From JAICSD01 sp035637115 (lineage in GTDB: Bacteria; Acidobacteriota; Vicinamibacteria; Vicinamibacterales; 2-12-FULL-66-21), in assembly GCA_035637115.1 (NCBI GenBank), contig DASPXV010000091.1, forward strand, positions 23,770 to 87,769: a stretch of 64,000 bases of DNA. Reading direction: 5' to 3'. Made by a program: the position numbers and the translations under genes. How positions within the stretch are numbered: the first letter of the stretch is position 1; the number at the start of each line of letters is the position of its first letter. The notes beneath the pieces were generated by a model. The model made no database searches. It had not been told where the DNA came from and saw only the letters and a list, made by a program, of their open reading frames with translations. Of this stretch, positions 24,627-33,016 are shown piece after piece.

Positions 24627-24681
24627 TACACCGCCGGATCCTTTTTGGCTCTTCTTAGGTTCTGGCCGGTATCGTCGGATC

Positions 24682-25005
24682 ATGGGGGAGGCCGTACCAC
24701 GGTATGTGGAGTTGAAGGCAGGCGCTCCTGACGATCCCGACGGGCTGCGAACTGCAACGGTGTTGAGCGCGTACTTTCAGGCAGAGCAGATGAAGGCGTT
24801 TCGCCGCCTGCTCTGGCGTTGGCTCGCGATCGCAGCCGCGATCTGGTTCATTGTTACATTCGCAACCTCCCTGTTTTCCCGCGGCACAATGCTGACGGGC
24901 CTGGCGGTTCTCGGCGCGCTGGCGTGCTGGGGCGCTTTTGTTGAACGGAGCGCCGGCAAACGACTCGGCGCATTGATCGCAGATTTGCCGGATCGCAGGC
25001 TGTGA
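24682..25005 (+). CDS. Small membrane protein (107 aa)
   Basis: It opens with a polar segment of about 45 residues followed by two hydrophobic helices (LAIAAAIWFIVTFATSLF and MLTGLAVLGALACWGAFV, about 48-85) and a short basic tail, so both ends are probably cytoplasmic. It is divergent from the riboswitch-controlled kimA operon and shares its AT-rich promoter region, which hints at co-regulation with potassium uptake; that is inference. It is convergent with the MmgE/PrpD gene (7 bp apart). No family recognised. Confidence 0.6.
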   Translation: MGEAVPRYVELKAGAPDDPDGLRTATVLSAYFQAEQMKAFRRLLWRWLAIAAAIWFIVTFATSLFSRGTMLTGLAVLGALACWGAFVERSAGKRLGALIADLPDRRL

Positions 25006-25012
25006 AGTGCGT

Positions 25013-26494
25013 TCAGCGGGCCTGATCTCGCTGCAGCCGGACCATCAGATCGCGCACGGTGAGTCGATCGAGGTTCGCGACCGCATCGATGATTGGTCCG
25101 GCGTCGATGCCGACATCGGAACATAGCCGCCGGCACTTGTCACTGATCCAATCCCACGACAGTGGGCGCTTGAAAAATCCCTGATAGTCGCGCTTCTCCT
25201 TGGTAATGGCGCGGCCATTGTTCAACGTCACCGTCAGCCGGCACGGCATCTCGTCGGGATACTTCCAGCTGTAGGTATCGAGCCACTTCGAGCGCAACCC
25301 TGGCACGAGCGAATGGGGTCGCACCTTCACCCGCCGGAGCAGCTGCTGCACGTCGTCGCGAACGATTCGTTCTTTGCGATATTGCGCCGGCCAGACGTCG
25401 CCGTCGAGCACCGCGACAGCGAGGATGTACGGAAGGCTGTGGTCCGCTTCCTCCTTGTGCTCGATGTCCGCCTGTCGCGCGCCCGCCTCGCCGCCACCGA
25501 TGATCTCGACGGCCTCGTCGAAGATCTCAACCGAGATTTCACGAACATCGTGACCGTCGAATCCGTGCTCGTGCTTGAGCTCGAGAATCGCCTCGATCGC
25601 CGATTGGCTGTGCACTTCCGCGTTGTATCGCTTGACACTCGTTCGCAGCACCGCGCTCAGGTCTTCCTTCAGCCACCCGATGTGAAAATGGCGCCCGGCG
25701 ACCGTGTCCATGTAGCCCTTCACGCCGTCGAGCACATCGATCGGTCCGGTGATGCCGCGTGCGGCGAGAAACGTGTGGTGGAGCGCCGCGCCGGCAACAG
25801 CGGCGGACTGAAGTCCCTTCCACTGGGATACCTCTCCCGTCCGCGTCACCCATAACGTCGTCGAGACAGTGCCGGCCATGCCGAGCGCCTGCGCCAGCAA
25901 TGAGGGATCGAGCCGCAAGGCCCGCCCCGCGCCGGCGGTCACCGAGTAGGCGAGCTGCGTCGTATGATCGAAGCCCCGTTCAGTAATCGGAGCGGCTTCG
26001 AGCAACCGGCACTGTGTGTGGTACGCCACGGCAAGTGCCGCCAGGAAATCGCGCCCTGTCGTGTCCGCGTATTCTGCTGCCGCGAGCACGCCGCCAACAT
26101 TGTCAGCTGGGTGGCACGTTTCCCCCTCGGCCATGAAGTTGTCCATGAAGTCGAGATAGCGAACCAGCGCTGTGTTGTAGAACGCCGCGCGATCCGGGGC
26201 AGCCGCAGCGCCGCCAATCAGCGATGCGCCGCGTCCCGAGCCGAAGTCTTCCAGTTGTTCGCGAATATGCCGAATGGGAGGCCCGTCGAGCGCTCCGCAT
26301 GCGCACGCCAGCGAATCGAGGAGTCGCAGCTTGAGCGCATCCACAATCTCGGCCGGGAGCTGGTCGAAGGATGCCGCCGCCGCAAACTGGGCCAGGTCGA
26401 CCGCCATTTCGCGCCCCGACTTGCCTCGGCGTTCGTTCAAATGACGTTCGACAGTCCCAATCGCGTGGCCAACGCTTTCCGCAGCTCGCGTCAT
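25013..26494 (-). CDS. MmgE/PrpD family protein (2-methylcitrate dehydratase-like)
   Basis: A cytosolic protein of about 493 residues (ATG 26494; a later Met 29 residues in is possible). It has the family's N-terminal pattern ALKLRLLDSLACACGALDG, the active-site region YLDFMDNFMAEGETCHPADN with the conserved acidic and histidine residues, and ADHSLPYILAVAVLDG in the C-terminal half. Members include 2-methylcitrate dehydratase PrpD, cis-aconitate decarboxylase and many untested proteins. None of the other methylcitrate-cycle genes (prpB, prpC) is nearby, so propionate metabolism cannot be assumed. Isolated on the minus strand, divergent from the DUF5335 operon. Confidence 0.88.
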   Translation of the reverse strand: MTRAAESVGHAIGTVERHLNERRGKSGREMAVDLAQFAAAASFDQLPAEIVDALKLRLLDSLACACGALDGPPIRHIREQLEDFGSGRGASLIGGAAAAPDRAAFYNTALVRYLDFMDNFMAEGETCHPADNVGGVLAAAEYADTTGRDFLAALAVAYHTQCRLLEAAPITERGFDHTTQLAYSVTAGAGRALRLDPSLLAQALGMAGTVSTTLWVTRTGEVSQWKGLQSAAVAGAALHHTFLAARGITGPIDVLDGVKGYMDTVAGRHFHIGWLKEDLSAVLRTSVKRYNAEVHSQSAIEAILELKHEHGFDGHDVREISVEIFDEAVEIIGGGEAGARQADIEHKEEADHSLPYILAVAVLDGDVWPAQYRKERIVRDDVQQLLRRVKVRPHSLVPGLRSKWLDTYSWKYPDEMPCRLTVTLNNGRAITKEKRDYQGFFKRPLSWDWISDKCRRLCSDVGIDAGPIIDAVANLDRLTVRDLMVRLQRDQAR

Positions 26495-26610
26495 GGCCGA
26501 GGTCTTTTCTGGTCGCTGGGCTTGGTTCCTCACAAGCCGGGCTGATGCATTCGAGATGCCGATTTGGTGCGGACCTTGCGATCATAGCGGTCGTACATCG
26601 TGGGCTGAAC

Positions 26611-26988
26611 ATGATCCGTGACGTGCCTCGCGAAACGTGGCGTGACGAGCTCGACAGCTTCAGCCGGCAGCACGAAGGATGGCTGGTTTCAGTCACCACG
26701 TGTAACGCCGACGGACAAGTCTTCATCGAAGCTCAGGATCTGCCGCTCCAGGGCATCAGTCAGACGACGCCGCATGCTGCTGACGTCGCCGTCGCGGTCG
26801 GCGATCGCGAGCATCACGTGACGCACGAGGTCCGTGGCGTCACGGCGATGCAGATCGATTTGACGGATACACGTGCGGAGCGGGCGCTCATCATTGAAAG
26901 CGCGGATCGGACGAAGACGACCGTGACCTTCCGCTCCCCGATGCGTCCTGAGGATGTCGATGGACTCCCGTTTAACCGCTCGACCTGA
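26611..26988 (+). CDS. DUF5335 family protein (125 aa)
   Basis: The family pattern is plain: IRDVPRETWRDELDSFSRQH followed by EGWLVSVTT, then a C-terminal half of alternating beta strands (AERALIIESADRTKTTVTFR). DUF5335 proteins are small, cytosolic and of unknown function; they recur beside stress-type genes. The ATG at 26611 opens at the conserved N-terminus, though the frame is open upstream. It ends 1 bp before the phosphoribosyltransferase gene, so it is the first gene of a tight four-gene operon (26.6-29.7 kb). Confidence 0.8.
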   Translation: MIRDVPRETWRDELDSFSRQHEGWLVSVTTCNADGQVFIEAQDLPLQGISQTTPHAADVAVAVGDREHHVTHEVRGVTAMQIDLTDTRAERALIIESADRTKTTVTFRSPMRPEDVDGLPFNRST

Positions 26989-26989
26989 C

Positions 26990-27661
26990 ATGAACACGCA
27001 ACCATTTGCCGATCGCCGCGAGGCAGGACGCGAGCTGGCGGCCAAGCTGCGGCACTACCAGGGCCGCGGAAACGCGGTCGTCCTTGCGTTGCCGCGCGGC
27101 GGTGTGCCCGTGGCCTTCGAAATCGCCGAGGCGCTCGACGCGCCGCTCGACATCTTCGTGGTGCGGAAGCTCGGCATGCCCGGCCAGCCGGAATTCGCCA
27201 TGGGAGCTATCGCCTCAGGGGGCGTCCGCGTAATCAATGAAGAAGTCGTTCGGGCGTATGGCATTCCGCAGGCTGCGATAGAGGCCGTCGCACGCCACGA
27301 GCTCGCGGAGCTCGAACGGCGCGAGCGTGAGTACCGCCGCGGCCGTCCTCTTCCCGATCTGCGCGATCGAACCGTCATCCTCGTCGACGACGGTCTCGCA
27401 ACCGGCTCGACGATGCGCGCCGCCGTGCGGGCGGTGCGCGCGCTCGGACCGTCGCGGGTTGTCGTCGCCGTCCCGGTCGGCGCACCTGAGACGTGCGAGC
27501 AGTTCGCCGATATCACAGACGAAACCGTGTGCGCGCGCACGCCCCAGCTGTTCTCCGCCGTCGGCCTGTGGTATCGGGATTTTTCGCAAACTACTGACGA
27601 CGAGGTCCGCACGTTGCTGGAGGAGCATGCGCGGCACGCCTCGCGGGAGCGGCAGACATGA
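26990..27661 (+). CDS. Phosphoribosyltransferase-family protein
   Basis: A protein of about 223 residues with the type I phosphoribosyltransferase fold: VLALPRGGVPVAFEIAEAL at the N-terminus, FVVRKLGMPGQPEFAMGAIA with the flexible-loop residues, and the PRPP-binding loop VILVDDGLATGSTMRAAV. The start is ATG 26990; a start further upstream would overlap the DUF5335 gene. Its stop overlaps the next start (ATGA). In many bacteria this type is encoded with, or fused to, a dienelactone-hydrolase-like protein, and such a hydrolase is two genes downstream here. Substrate unknown; purine or pyrimidine salvage is not implied by the context. Confidence 0.88.
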   Translation: MNTQPFADRREAGRELAAKLRHYQGRGNAVVLALPRGGVPVAFEIAEALDAPLDIFVVRKLGMPGQPEFAMGAIASGGVRVINEEVVRAYGIPQAAIEAVARHELAELERREREYRRGRPLPDLRDRTVILVDDGLATGSTMRAAVRAVRALGPSRVVVAVPVGAPETCEQFADITDETVCARTPQLFSAVGLWYRDFSQTTDDEVRTLLEEHARHASRERQT

Positions 27662-28986
27662 ATGAACGCGAAGTCATCGAGGTCGTGCGGCGCGCTGCAC
27701 TGGCGATCGAGCCGAGCCCCGACGGCTTTGGGTTTCTTGTGGAGCGGCTCGGTGATGCAAGCGTCGTCCTGATTGGCGAAGCGTCGCATGGCACGCACGA
27801 GTTCTATCGGATCCGCGCCGAGCTGACGAAGGCGCTGATTCTGCACAAAGGCTTCAATTTCGTTGCGGTCGAAGCCGACTGGCCTGATGCCTATCGTGCG
27901 AACCGGTGGGTGCGCGACACGAGCGACGATCCGGACGCGGAATCGGCGCTCGCGGATTTCACGCGCTTCCCACGATGGATGTGGCGCAATCGCGACGTCG
28001 TCGAATTTATCCAGTGGCTGCGCGCCCACAATGGACGGCTCGACGCCGCCTCGCGCGTGGGTTTCTACGGCCTCGATCTGTACAGTCTGCACACGTCGAT
28101 CGAGGCGGTCCTGACGTATCTGCGGAAAGTCGATCCTGCGGCAGCGGAGCGTGCACGATACCGGTACGGCTGCTTCGAGGACTTCGCCGAGAACTCGCAA
28201 GCCTACGGCTACGCGGCCACAGTTGGCCTCTCGCGGTCGTGCGAAGACGACGTCGTGGCGCAGCTCGTCGATCTGCGGCGCCGGGCCGTGGAGTACGCGT
28301 CACGCGACGGAAGGGTCGCGGCCGACGAGTACTTCTTCGCTGAGCAGAACGCGCGGCTGGTACGCAACGCCGAGGAGTACTACCGCGCGATGTTCGGTGG
28401 ACGCGTGGAGTCGTGGAATCTTCGCGACACGCACATGATGGAAACGCTGCGGGCGCTGATTGCGCACGTCGGTCAGGCATCTGGCCGCGCGCGCGCCGTG
28501 ATCTGGGCGCACAACTCGCACCTCGGTGACGCGCGCGCCACGGAAATGGGTGAACACGGAGAGCTGAACCTCGGTCAGCTGGCGCGAGAGACGTACGGCG
28601 ATCGGGTGCGTTCGATCGGGTTCACGACGCACACCGGCAGCGTCACGGCCGCCTCGAACTGGGACGAACCCGCGCAACGCAAACGCGTACGGCCGTCGCT
28701 GCCCGGCAGTTACGAACGGCTCTTTCATGATGTGGGAATCGACCGCTTCCTGCTGTCCTTCGCCGATCCAGAGGTCCGCCGCGCGTTGCGCGAGCCGCGC
28801 CTCGTGCGCGCGATCGGCGTCATCTATCGGCCGGACACCGAGCGAATGAGCCATTACTTCCGCACGCATCTCGCGGAGCAATTCGACGCCGTCATCCACA
28901 TCGATGAGACGCGCGCGCTCGAACCGCTCGAACTGTGGTCACGCGACGAGGCCGACGTGCCCGAGACGTATCCATCGACGCTGTAG
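27658..28986 (+). CDS. Erythromycin-esterase-like protein
   Basis: A 442-residue cytosolic protein of the EreA/EreB/ChaN-like fold. The active-site segments are VVLIGEASHGTHEFYRIR (catalytic Glu/His region), FVAVEADWPDAYRANRWVR, VGFYGLDLYSLHTS and VIWAHNSHLGDARATEMG. True Ere enzymes hydrolyse the macrolide lactone; most chromosomal homologues like this one lack demonstrated resistance activity. It overlaps the phosphoribosyltransferase gene by 4 bp and is followed by an alpha/beta hydrolase, a grouping that recurs in soil bacteria and looks like a stress or repair operon. A macrolide-resistance role should not be assumed. Confidence 0.88.
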   Translation: MNEREVIEVVRRAALAIEPSPDGFGFLVERLGDASVVLIGEASHGTHEFYRIRAELTKALILHKGFNFVAVEADWPDAYRANRWVRDTSDDPDAESALADFTRFPRWMWRNRDVVEFIQWLRAHNGRLDAASRVGFYGLDLYSLHTSIEAVLTYLRKVDPAAAERARYRYGCFEDFAENSQAYGYAATVGLSRSCEDDVVAQLVDLRRRAVEYASRDGRVAADEYFFAEQNARLVRNAEEYYRAMFGGRVESWNLRDTHMMETLRALIAHVGQASGRARAVIWAHNSHLGDARATEMGEHGELNLGQLARETYGDRVRSIGFTTHTGSVTAASNWDEPAQRKRVRPSLPGSYERLFHDVGIDRFLLSFADPEVRRALREPRLVRAIGVIYRPDTERMSHYFRTHLAEQFDAVIHIDETRALEPLELWSRDEADVPETYPSTL

Positions 28987-29020
28987 GGACAGGCGCATAC
29001 GCAACCAGTGAGGGCGAACC

Positions 29021-29683
29021 ATGGCGATCATGATGAACGAATCCGTGATCATCTCGATAGGCGATCGAGAAACGATCGGTGCGGATCTGCAGGTGCCCGA
29101 CCGCGCCACTGGACTCGTCGTATTCGCGCACGGAAGCGGCAGCAGCCGATTCAGCTCGCGCAACCGCGTCGTTGCCGAAGCGCTGCAGGCGCGCGGTCTC
29201 GGCACGCTGCTGCTGGACCTGCTCACGCCTCAAGAGGAATCCGTCGATGTCCGCACCGCGGAGTACCGGTTCGACATCCCGCGGCTGGGGAAGCGCGTCG
29301 TCGTCGCGACGGACTGGATACAGGCTCACCGCCAGCTGCGGACGTTGCCTGTCGGGTACTTCGGCGCCAGCACCGGCGCGGCTGCCGCGCTGATCGCCGC
29401 GGCGGAACGTCCATCCGCCGTGAGCGCGGTCGTGTCGCGCGGTGGACGGCCGGATCTCGCGGGCGCCGCGCTGCCGATCGTGAAAGCGCCCACACTCCTG
29501 ATCGTCGGCGGAGACGACGAGCCCGTCATTGAAATGAACCAGGAAGCGATGGACAGGATGAAGGGCGCGCACGTCGAGCTGCAGATCGTGCCGGGCGCGA
29601 CTCACCTGTTCGAGGAACCGGGCACGCTCGAACGCGTCCAGCAACTGGCAGGCGACTGGTTCGTTCGCTATCTACACGCGTGA
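29021..29683 (+). CDS. Alpha/beta hydrolase of dienelactone-hydrolase type
   Basis: A 220-residue cytosolic hydrolase. The oxyanion-hole segment is VVFAHGSGSSRFSSRNR, the nucleophile elbow is GYFGASTGAAAAL (Ser in GAST), the acid is likely the Asp in LLIVGGDDEPV, and the His lies in PGATHLFEEPG. This G-A-S-T-G elbow type is often found fused to, or beside, phosphoribosyltransferases like the one at 26990. It starts 34 bp after the erythromycin-esterase-like gene. Substrate unknown. Confidence 0.87.
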   Translation: MAIMMNESVIISIGDRETIGADLQVPDRATGLVVFAHGSGSSRFSSRNRVVAEALQARGLGTLLLDLLTPQEESVDVRTAEYRFDIPRLGKRVVVATDWIQAHRQLRTLPVGYFGASTGAAAALIAAAERPSAVSAVVSRGGRPDLAGAALPIVKAPTLLIVGGDDEPVIEMNQEAMDRMKGAHVELQIVPGATHLFEEPGTLERVQQLAGDWFVRYLHA

Positions 29684-30060
29684 TTGTCATCGTCGGCGCA
29701 GGGCCGGCAGGCATGATGCTGGCCTACCAGCTTGCGTCCAACGGTATTCCGGTTCGCGTCCTCGAACGCCACCAGGACTTCCGACGGGAATTTCGCGGCG
29801 AACTCGTCATGCCTTTGGTACTCGGCGCGCTGCAACAGCTCGGCGTGCTGCAGCAACTTGTCAAGACTCGCTCGGCGATTCAGGGTGTCGAGCGGCAGTT
29901 ATTCGTCGGACTCACCCGGTGCGTCGTCGTTCCAGGAGGCAGGCAAATCGGCGCCTGGATCTCGCAACCCGCCTTCCTGCAGCTTCTGCACGCTGATCAG
30001 CTTGCCATCGAATCCGCCCGCGCCGCACAATGCAAGATTCGCAGTGTGATGGAAGGAGGA
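29680..30060 (+). pseudogene. 5' fragment of an FAD-dependent monooxygenase
   Basis: A GTG start overlaps the stop of the hydrolase gene. The first ~110 residues match a PHBH-type flavin monooxygenase: IVIVGAGPAGMMLAYQLASN, RVLERHQDFRREFRGE, then ISQPAFLQLLHA. A full protein has about 400 residues; here similarity ends near 30010, and the frame runs without homology into the VOC gene, which uses another frame. I read it as a gene truncated by deletion. It is the first of several broken genes up to 31.4 kb. Confidence 0.7.
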
Positions 30061-30064
30061 CGTA

Positions 30065-30547
30065 ATGGCGAAAGCAAGGAGTCCAGTTCCAGAGGGGTTC
30101 CACACCGTGACGCCGCAACTCATCTTCGACAACGCCGCTCAGGCAATCGATTGGTACAAGAGAGCGTTCGGTGCCGAAGAAAAGACGCGCGCGGTCGGCC
30201 CTGACGGAAAAATCATGCACGCGGAGCTGCAAATCGGGAACTCGCGGATCATGCTGAATGATGCGATGGGCGGCGGCAAGAGCGCGAAGGCGCTCGGTGG
30301 GTCGCCGATCGCCCTGTGGATCTACGTGCAGGATTGCGACGAGCTTTTCAATCGCGCGGTTGCAGCAGGCGGCCACGTCGCGCCCGGTCCGATGGGACCG
30401 CTGGCGGATCAGTTCTGGGGCGATCGGACAGGCACCTTCACCGATCCGTATGGCTATCAGTGGACGATCGCGACACGCAAAGAGGATCTCTCGCGCGAGG
30501 AGATGGACCGTCGGGCGCAGGAGTTCTTCAAGCAGTTCGCGCACTAG
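30065..30547 (+). CDS. VOC-superfamily protein, PhnB/glyoxalase-like
   Basis: A 160-residue cytosolic protein with a strong ribosome-binding site (GGAGGA) before its ATG. It has the paired beta-alpha-beta-beta-beta units of the vicinal oxygen chelate fold: TPQLIFDNAAQAIDWYKRAF, HAELQIGNSRIMLND, ALWIYVQDCDELFNRAVAAG, and FTDPYGYQWTIATR near the end. The YKRAFGAEE and DPYGYQW motifs are those of PhnB-like proteins, which are widespread and mostly untested. It is followed by a long palindrome that probably ends transcription. Confidence 0.87.
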   Translation: MAKARSPVPEGFHTVTPQLIFDNAAQAIDWYKRAFGAEEKTRAVGPDGKIMHAELQIGNSRIMLNDAMGGGKSAKALGGSPIALWIYVQDCDELFNRAVAAGGHVAPGPMGPLADQFWGDRTGTFTDPYGYQWTIATRKEDLSREEMDRRAQEFFKQFAH

Positions 30548-30571
30548 TCGACGCACGCGTAGTCTGACGCC

Positions 30572-30597
30572 GGCCTCCGCATCGCGATGCGGAGGCC
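30572..30597 (+). terminator. 26-bp perfect palindrome after the VOC gene
   Basis: The two 13-bp halves are exact inverted copies, centred on CGCG between GGCCTCCGCAT and ATGCGGAGGCC. It lies 25 bp after the stop of the VOC gene. No T-tract follows, so it is a strong-stem, GC-rich terminator candidate rather than a classical one. Confidence 0.5.
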
Positions 30598-30703
30598 CGT
30601 TCCTGAACTGACGGTCGCGCAACTGGAACCCGGTGACTTTCCCTGGCCCTTCTACAAGTGATCGTCGCATAGTCTCGTGTAGAAGTACGAGGGTAGAACG
30701 ATC

Positions 30704-30972
30704 ATGGGAAGCGAACGCTTGGATCCGCCTCAAGGAACACTCGACCTCCTCATTCTTAGAACCCTCGCGGTCGAGCCTCAGCATGGCTGGGCCGTCTCTG
30801 AAGGTATTCAGCAGTCTCGCGCGACGTGCTTCAGGTGCCGCAGGGTTCGCTGTATCCGGCACTCCACCGCCTCGAGCGGCGAGGGTGGATCAAGGCTGAA
30901 TGGGGGATTTCCGATAACAACCGGCGGGCCAAGTACTACGTCCTGACGCAGAAGGGCCGGAAACAGCAGTGA
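30704..30972 (+). pseudogene. PadR-family regulator broken by a frameshift
   Basis: From ATG 30704 the frame reads PPQGTLDLLILRTLAVEPQH then GWAVSEGIQQ, a standard PadR winged-helix opening. At about 30816 the match jumps to the +1 frame, where it continues SRDVLQVPQGSLYPALHRLE and then WIKAEWGISDNNRRAKYYVL to a stop at 30972. One missing base explains the break. The C-terminal ~20 residues are also lost. The intact PadR at 33017 beside an ADOP permease shows the usual arrangement; this copy has no permease next to it. Confidence 0.75.
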
Positions 30973-31105
30973 CGGATGACAACACGCTCGCCGTGGTGTC
31001 TCGAACGACGCCGGTCAGCCGTCCGCCTGGCTGCGCCCACACCACGACGCAATCAAGCGCGATCAGAGATACAACGCGGAGGATGTTGTTCAGTGTTCGG
31101 CGCAC
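30965..31105 (-). pseudogene. N-terminal remnant of a TonB-dependent receptor-like protein
   Basis: On the minus strand a signal peptide (GTG start, LRVVSLIALDCVVVWA) is followed by QPGGRLTGVVRDTTASVLSS, the opening of the carboxypeptidase-regulatory-like domain at the N-terminus of Oar/SusC-type receptors common in Acidobacteria. The similarity lasts about 47 residues and stops where the truncated PadR gene ends, so the junction near 30970 looks like a deletion or recombination point joining two broken genes tail to middle. Confidence 0.6.
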
Positions 31106-31209
31106 CCGAGCCTCGCGGTGTTATTCCTGTCCTCGCGATTCTACGCTGGCACCTACTCAGGCACTGACAGGCTCCGCAGCCTGTTCTTGAGCACGTAAGC
31201 GGCGACTGC

Positions 31210-31348
31210 TCTGCCCTGGTGCAAACGGGTTCTGGCTTCGGATCGTCGTGGCCGTGATCGCGTTCCAATCGAGAACGACATCGGCTCCGGCACTGACGGG
31301 ACCAAGCAGAACCGCCGCAAACAAAGCCGACCAGATTCTTGACCGCAT
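31210..31348 (-). pseudogene. N-terminal remnant of a vanadium-haloperoxidase/PAP2-like protein
   Basis: The minus-strand frame starts with a signal peptide (RIWSALFAAVLLGPVSAGA) and continues VVLDWNAITATTIRSQNPFA, the characteristic opening of exported haloperoxidase/PAP2-superfamily proteins (usually over 400 residues). Similarity stops after about 46 residues. The stretch between this remnant and the transporter at 31566 (about 215 bp) holds nothing I can support, apart from the likely transporter promoter; between the two remnants lies a small ACAGGCT/AGCCTGT hairpin at 31167-31184. Confidence 0.55.
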
Positions 31349-31565
31349 GGCTTACCTCCTCCTCACACAGCAGCTGACGGGCGGAACGCCCTCAGGAGCC
31401 GGCATGCTGCGCTTCGATGGGCGTCCTGGCGATGGAGACGAGGTGTTGAGGATGTGAAGTTTTTGTGGAGCCGCAACTCGTTGGAATCAGAGCCTTTTCG
31501 CTCGGCGCTGGTGCCACGTCGATTGCCACGCGATGCCGCATGGCGTCATCATGCATCGAGGGTTC

Positions 31566-32930
31566 ATGACAGAAGCCGCACCCGTTCGCAGGCGCAGGCC
31601 CAACGTGATCGCATCGCTCGGACAGCCGAAGGTCGCGGTCATGCTCGCGCTCGGCTTTTCATCCGGACTGCCCTTCCTGTTGACCGGCAACACCCTGGGG
31701 TACTGGCTTCGCGATCAGGGAACGACACTCCAGGCCATCGGATTCCTTTCGTGGGTGGGGCTCGCGTATTCGCTCAAGTTCCTGTGGGCGCCGGTGGTGG
31801 ACCGGCTCGATGCTCCCCTCTTCGGCCGGTTCGGACGCCGGCGCAGCTGGATGCTCCTGACGCAGACGCTCGTCGCAGTGGGACTGTTCGGCCTCTCCAT
31901 GTCCGGACTGAAGCACGGGCTCACGGCCGTTGGCGCCCTCGCACTCCTTGTGGCCTTTTCCTCGTCGACCCAGGACATCGTCGTCGACGCGTGGCGAATC
32001 GAGGCCGCCAGCGACTCCGACGAACTCGGGTTGCTGTCCGCGGCGTACCAACTCGGTTACCGCGCGGCAATAATCGTGACGGATGCGCTGATCCTCATCT
32101 CGGCGAATCATCTCGGCTGGCCCATCTCGTACTCGATGATGGCTGTGCTGATGGGAGTTGGAATCGGCGCGAGCTTCGCGGCCGTCGAGCCGCGACGGAG
32201 CGCCCCGGCCGCCGGGTCGCGCGTGGAGACCAGGGGACTCGGCAGCATGCGCGGCTTCGCGGACGCCGTGATCGGTCCGTTCGCCGAGTTCTTTCGCGTC
32301 TACGGCTGGCTCGCGCTGCTGATGCTGGCGATGATCAGCCTCTATCGCCTGCCCGAGTTCCTCATGGGCCCGATGGCGAATCCCTACTATCACGATCTCG
32401 GGTTGTCAAAGGACACCGTCGGCGCCGTCAGGGCATCGATCGGACTGATCGCGTCGCTTCTCGGAATTGCCGCCGGCGGTCTGAGCGCGGTGCGCATCGG
32501 ATATTTCCGGACGCTCGTCCTCGGCATCATCCTGCAGAGCACCGTCGTCGCCGTCTTTGCGGTCCTCGCGTACACGGGTCCTGACCTGCGTGTGTTCGCG
32601 AGTGTCATGGCCGTCGACAACTTCGGCGCCGCGTTTGCGGGCGTCGCACTGGTCACGTATATGTCGAGCCTGACGAGCCTCGGGTACACGGCGACGCAGT
32701 ACGCGCTCCTGAGCTCGGCGTACACGTACGTCGGCAAGTTCGCGAAGGGATTCTCAGGCGTCATGGTCGAATCACTGGCGAGCGGACGTACCCTGCTCGA
32801 AGGCTACGCGCTCTTCTTCATCGGCGCCGGTCTCCTGGGCGTTCCGGCGCTCGTCCTCTGCCTGATCCTGGCGCGGGTACAAGCGAGAGGAGACCAGCGC
32901 GTCGCTCCTCAGTCGAACGCGAAGCAGTAG
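31566..32930 (+). CDS. MFS transporter, AmpG (muropeptide permease)-like
   Basis: A 454-residue membrane protein (ATG 31566) with about twelve helices. The first helix region GQPKVAVMLALGFSSGLPFL followed by NTLGYWLRDQG, then YSLKFLWAPVVDRLDAPLFG and FSSSTQDIVVDAWRIE, follow AmpG, which imports anhydromuropeptides released during cell-wall turnover; the SxQDxxxDAxR motif is diagnostic of AmpG and acetyl-CoA transporter relatives. No beta-lactamase or recycling gene (ampD, nagZ) is adjacent. It lies 87 bp before the PadR gene and is probably transcribed alone. Confidence 0.85.
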   Translation: MTEAAPVRRRRPNVIASLGQPKVAVMLALGFSSGLPFLLTGNTLGYWLRDQGTTLQAIGFLSWVGLAYSLKFLWAPVVDRLDAPLFGRFGRRRSWMLLTQTLVAVGLFGLSMSGLKHGLTAVGALALLVAFSSSTQDIVVDAWRIEAASDSDELGLLSAAYQLGYRAAIIVTDALILISANHLGWPISYSMMAVLMGVGIGASFAAVEPRRSAPAAGSRVETRGLGSMRGFADAVIGPFAEFFRVYGWLALLMLAMISLYRLPEFLMGPMANPYYHDLGLSKDTVGAVRASIGLIASLLGIAAGGLSAVRIGYFRTLVLGIILQSTVVAVFAVLAYTGPDLRVFASVMAVDNFGAAFAGVALVTYMSSLTSLGYTATQYALLSSAYTYVGKFAKGFSGVMVESLASGRTLLEGYALFFIGAGLLGVPALVLCLILARVQARGDQRVAPQSNAKQ

Positions 32931-33016
32931 AGCAATCGGCCGCGTCACAGAAGTATCCTCGGGGCAGCCCGCCTGATCATTTGACCGTCTAATGGAACAC
33001 GTGATACACCATTAGT

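Noticed and set aside
24413..24681. First impression of the kimA leader as a dispersed intergenic repeat
   Set aside because: The inverted segments and conserved blocks match the ydaO aptamer in order and spacing, which explains the structure better than a mobile repeat.
25013..26494. Assigning the MmgE/PrpD protein to the methylcitrate cycle
   Set aside because: No prpB, prpC or propionyl-CoA gene is nearby, and the family covers several reactions.
27658..28986. Reading the erythromycin-esterase-like gene as a macrolide resistance gene
   Set aside because: Sequence supports only family membership; operon context with phosphoribosyltransferase and hydrolase suggests a housekeeping or stress role.
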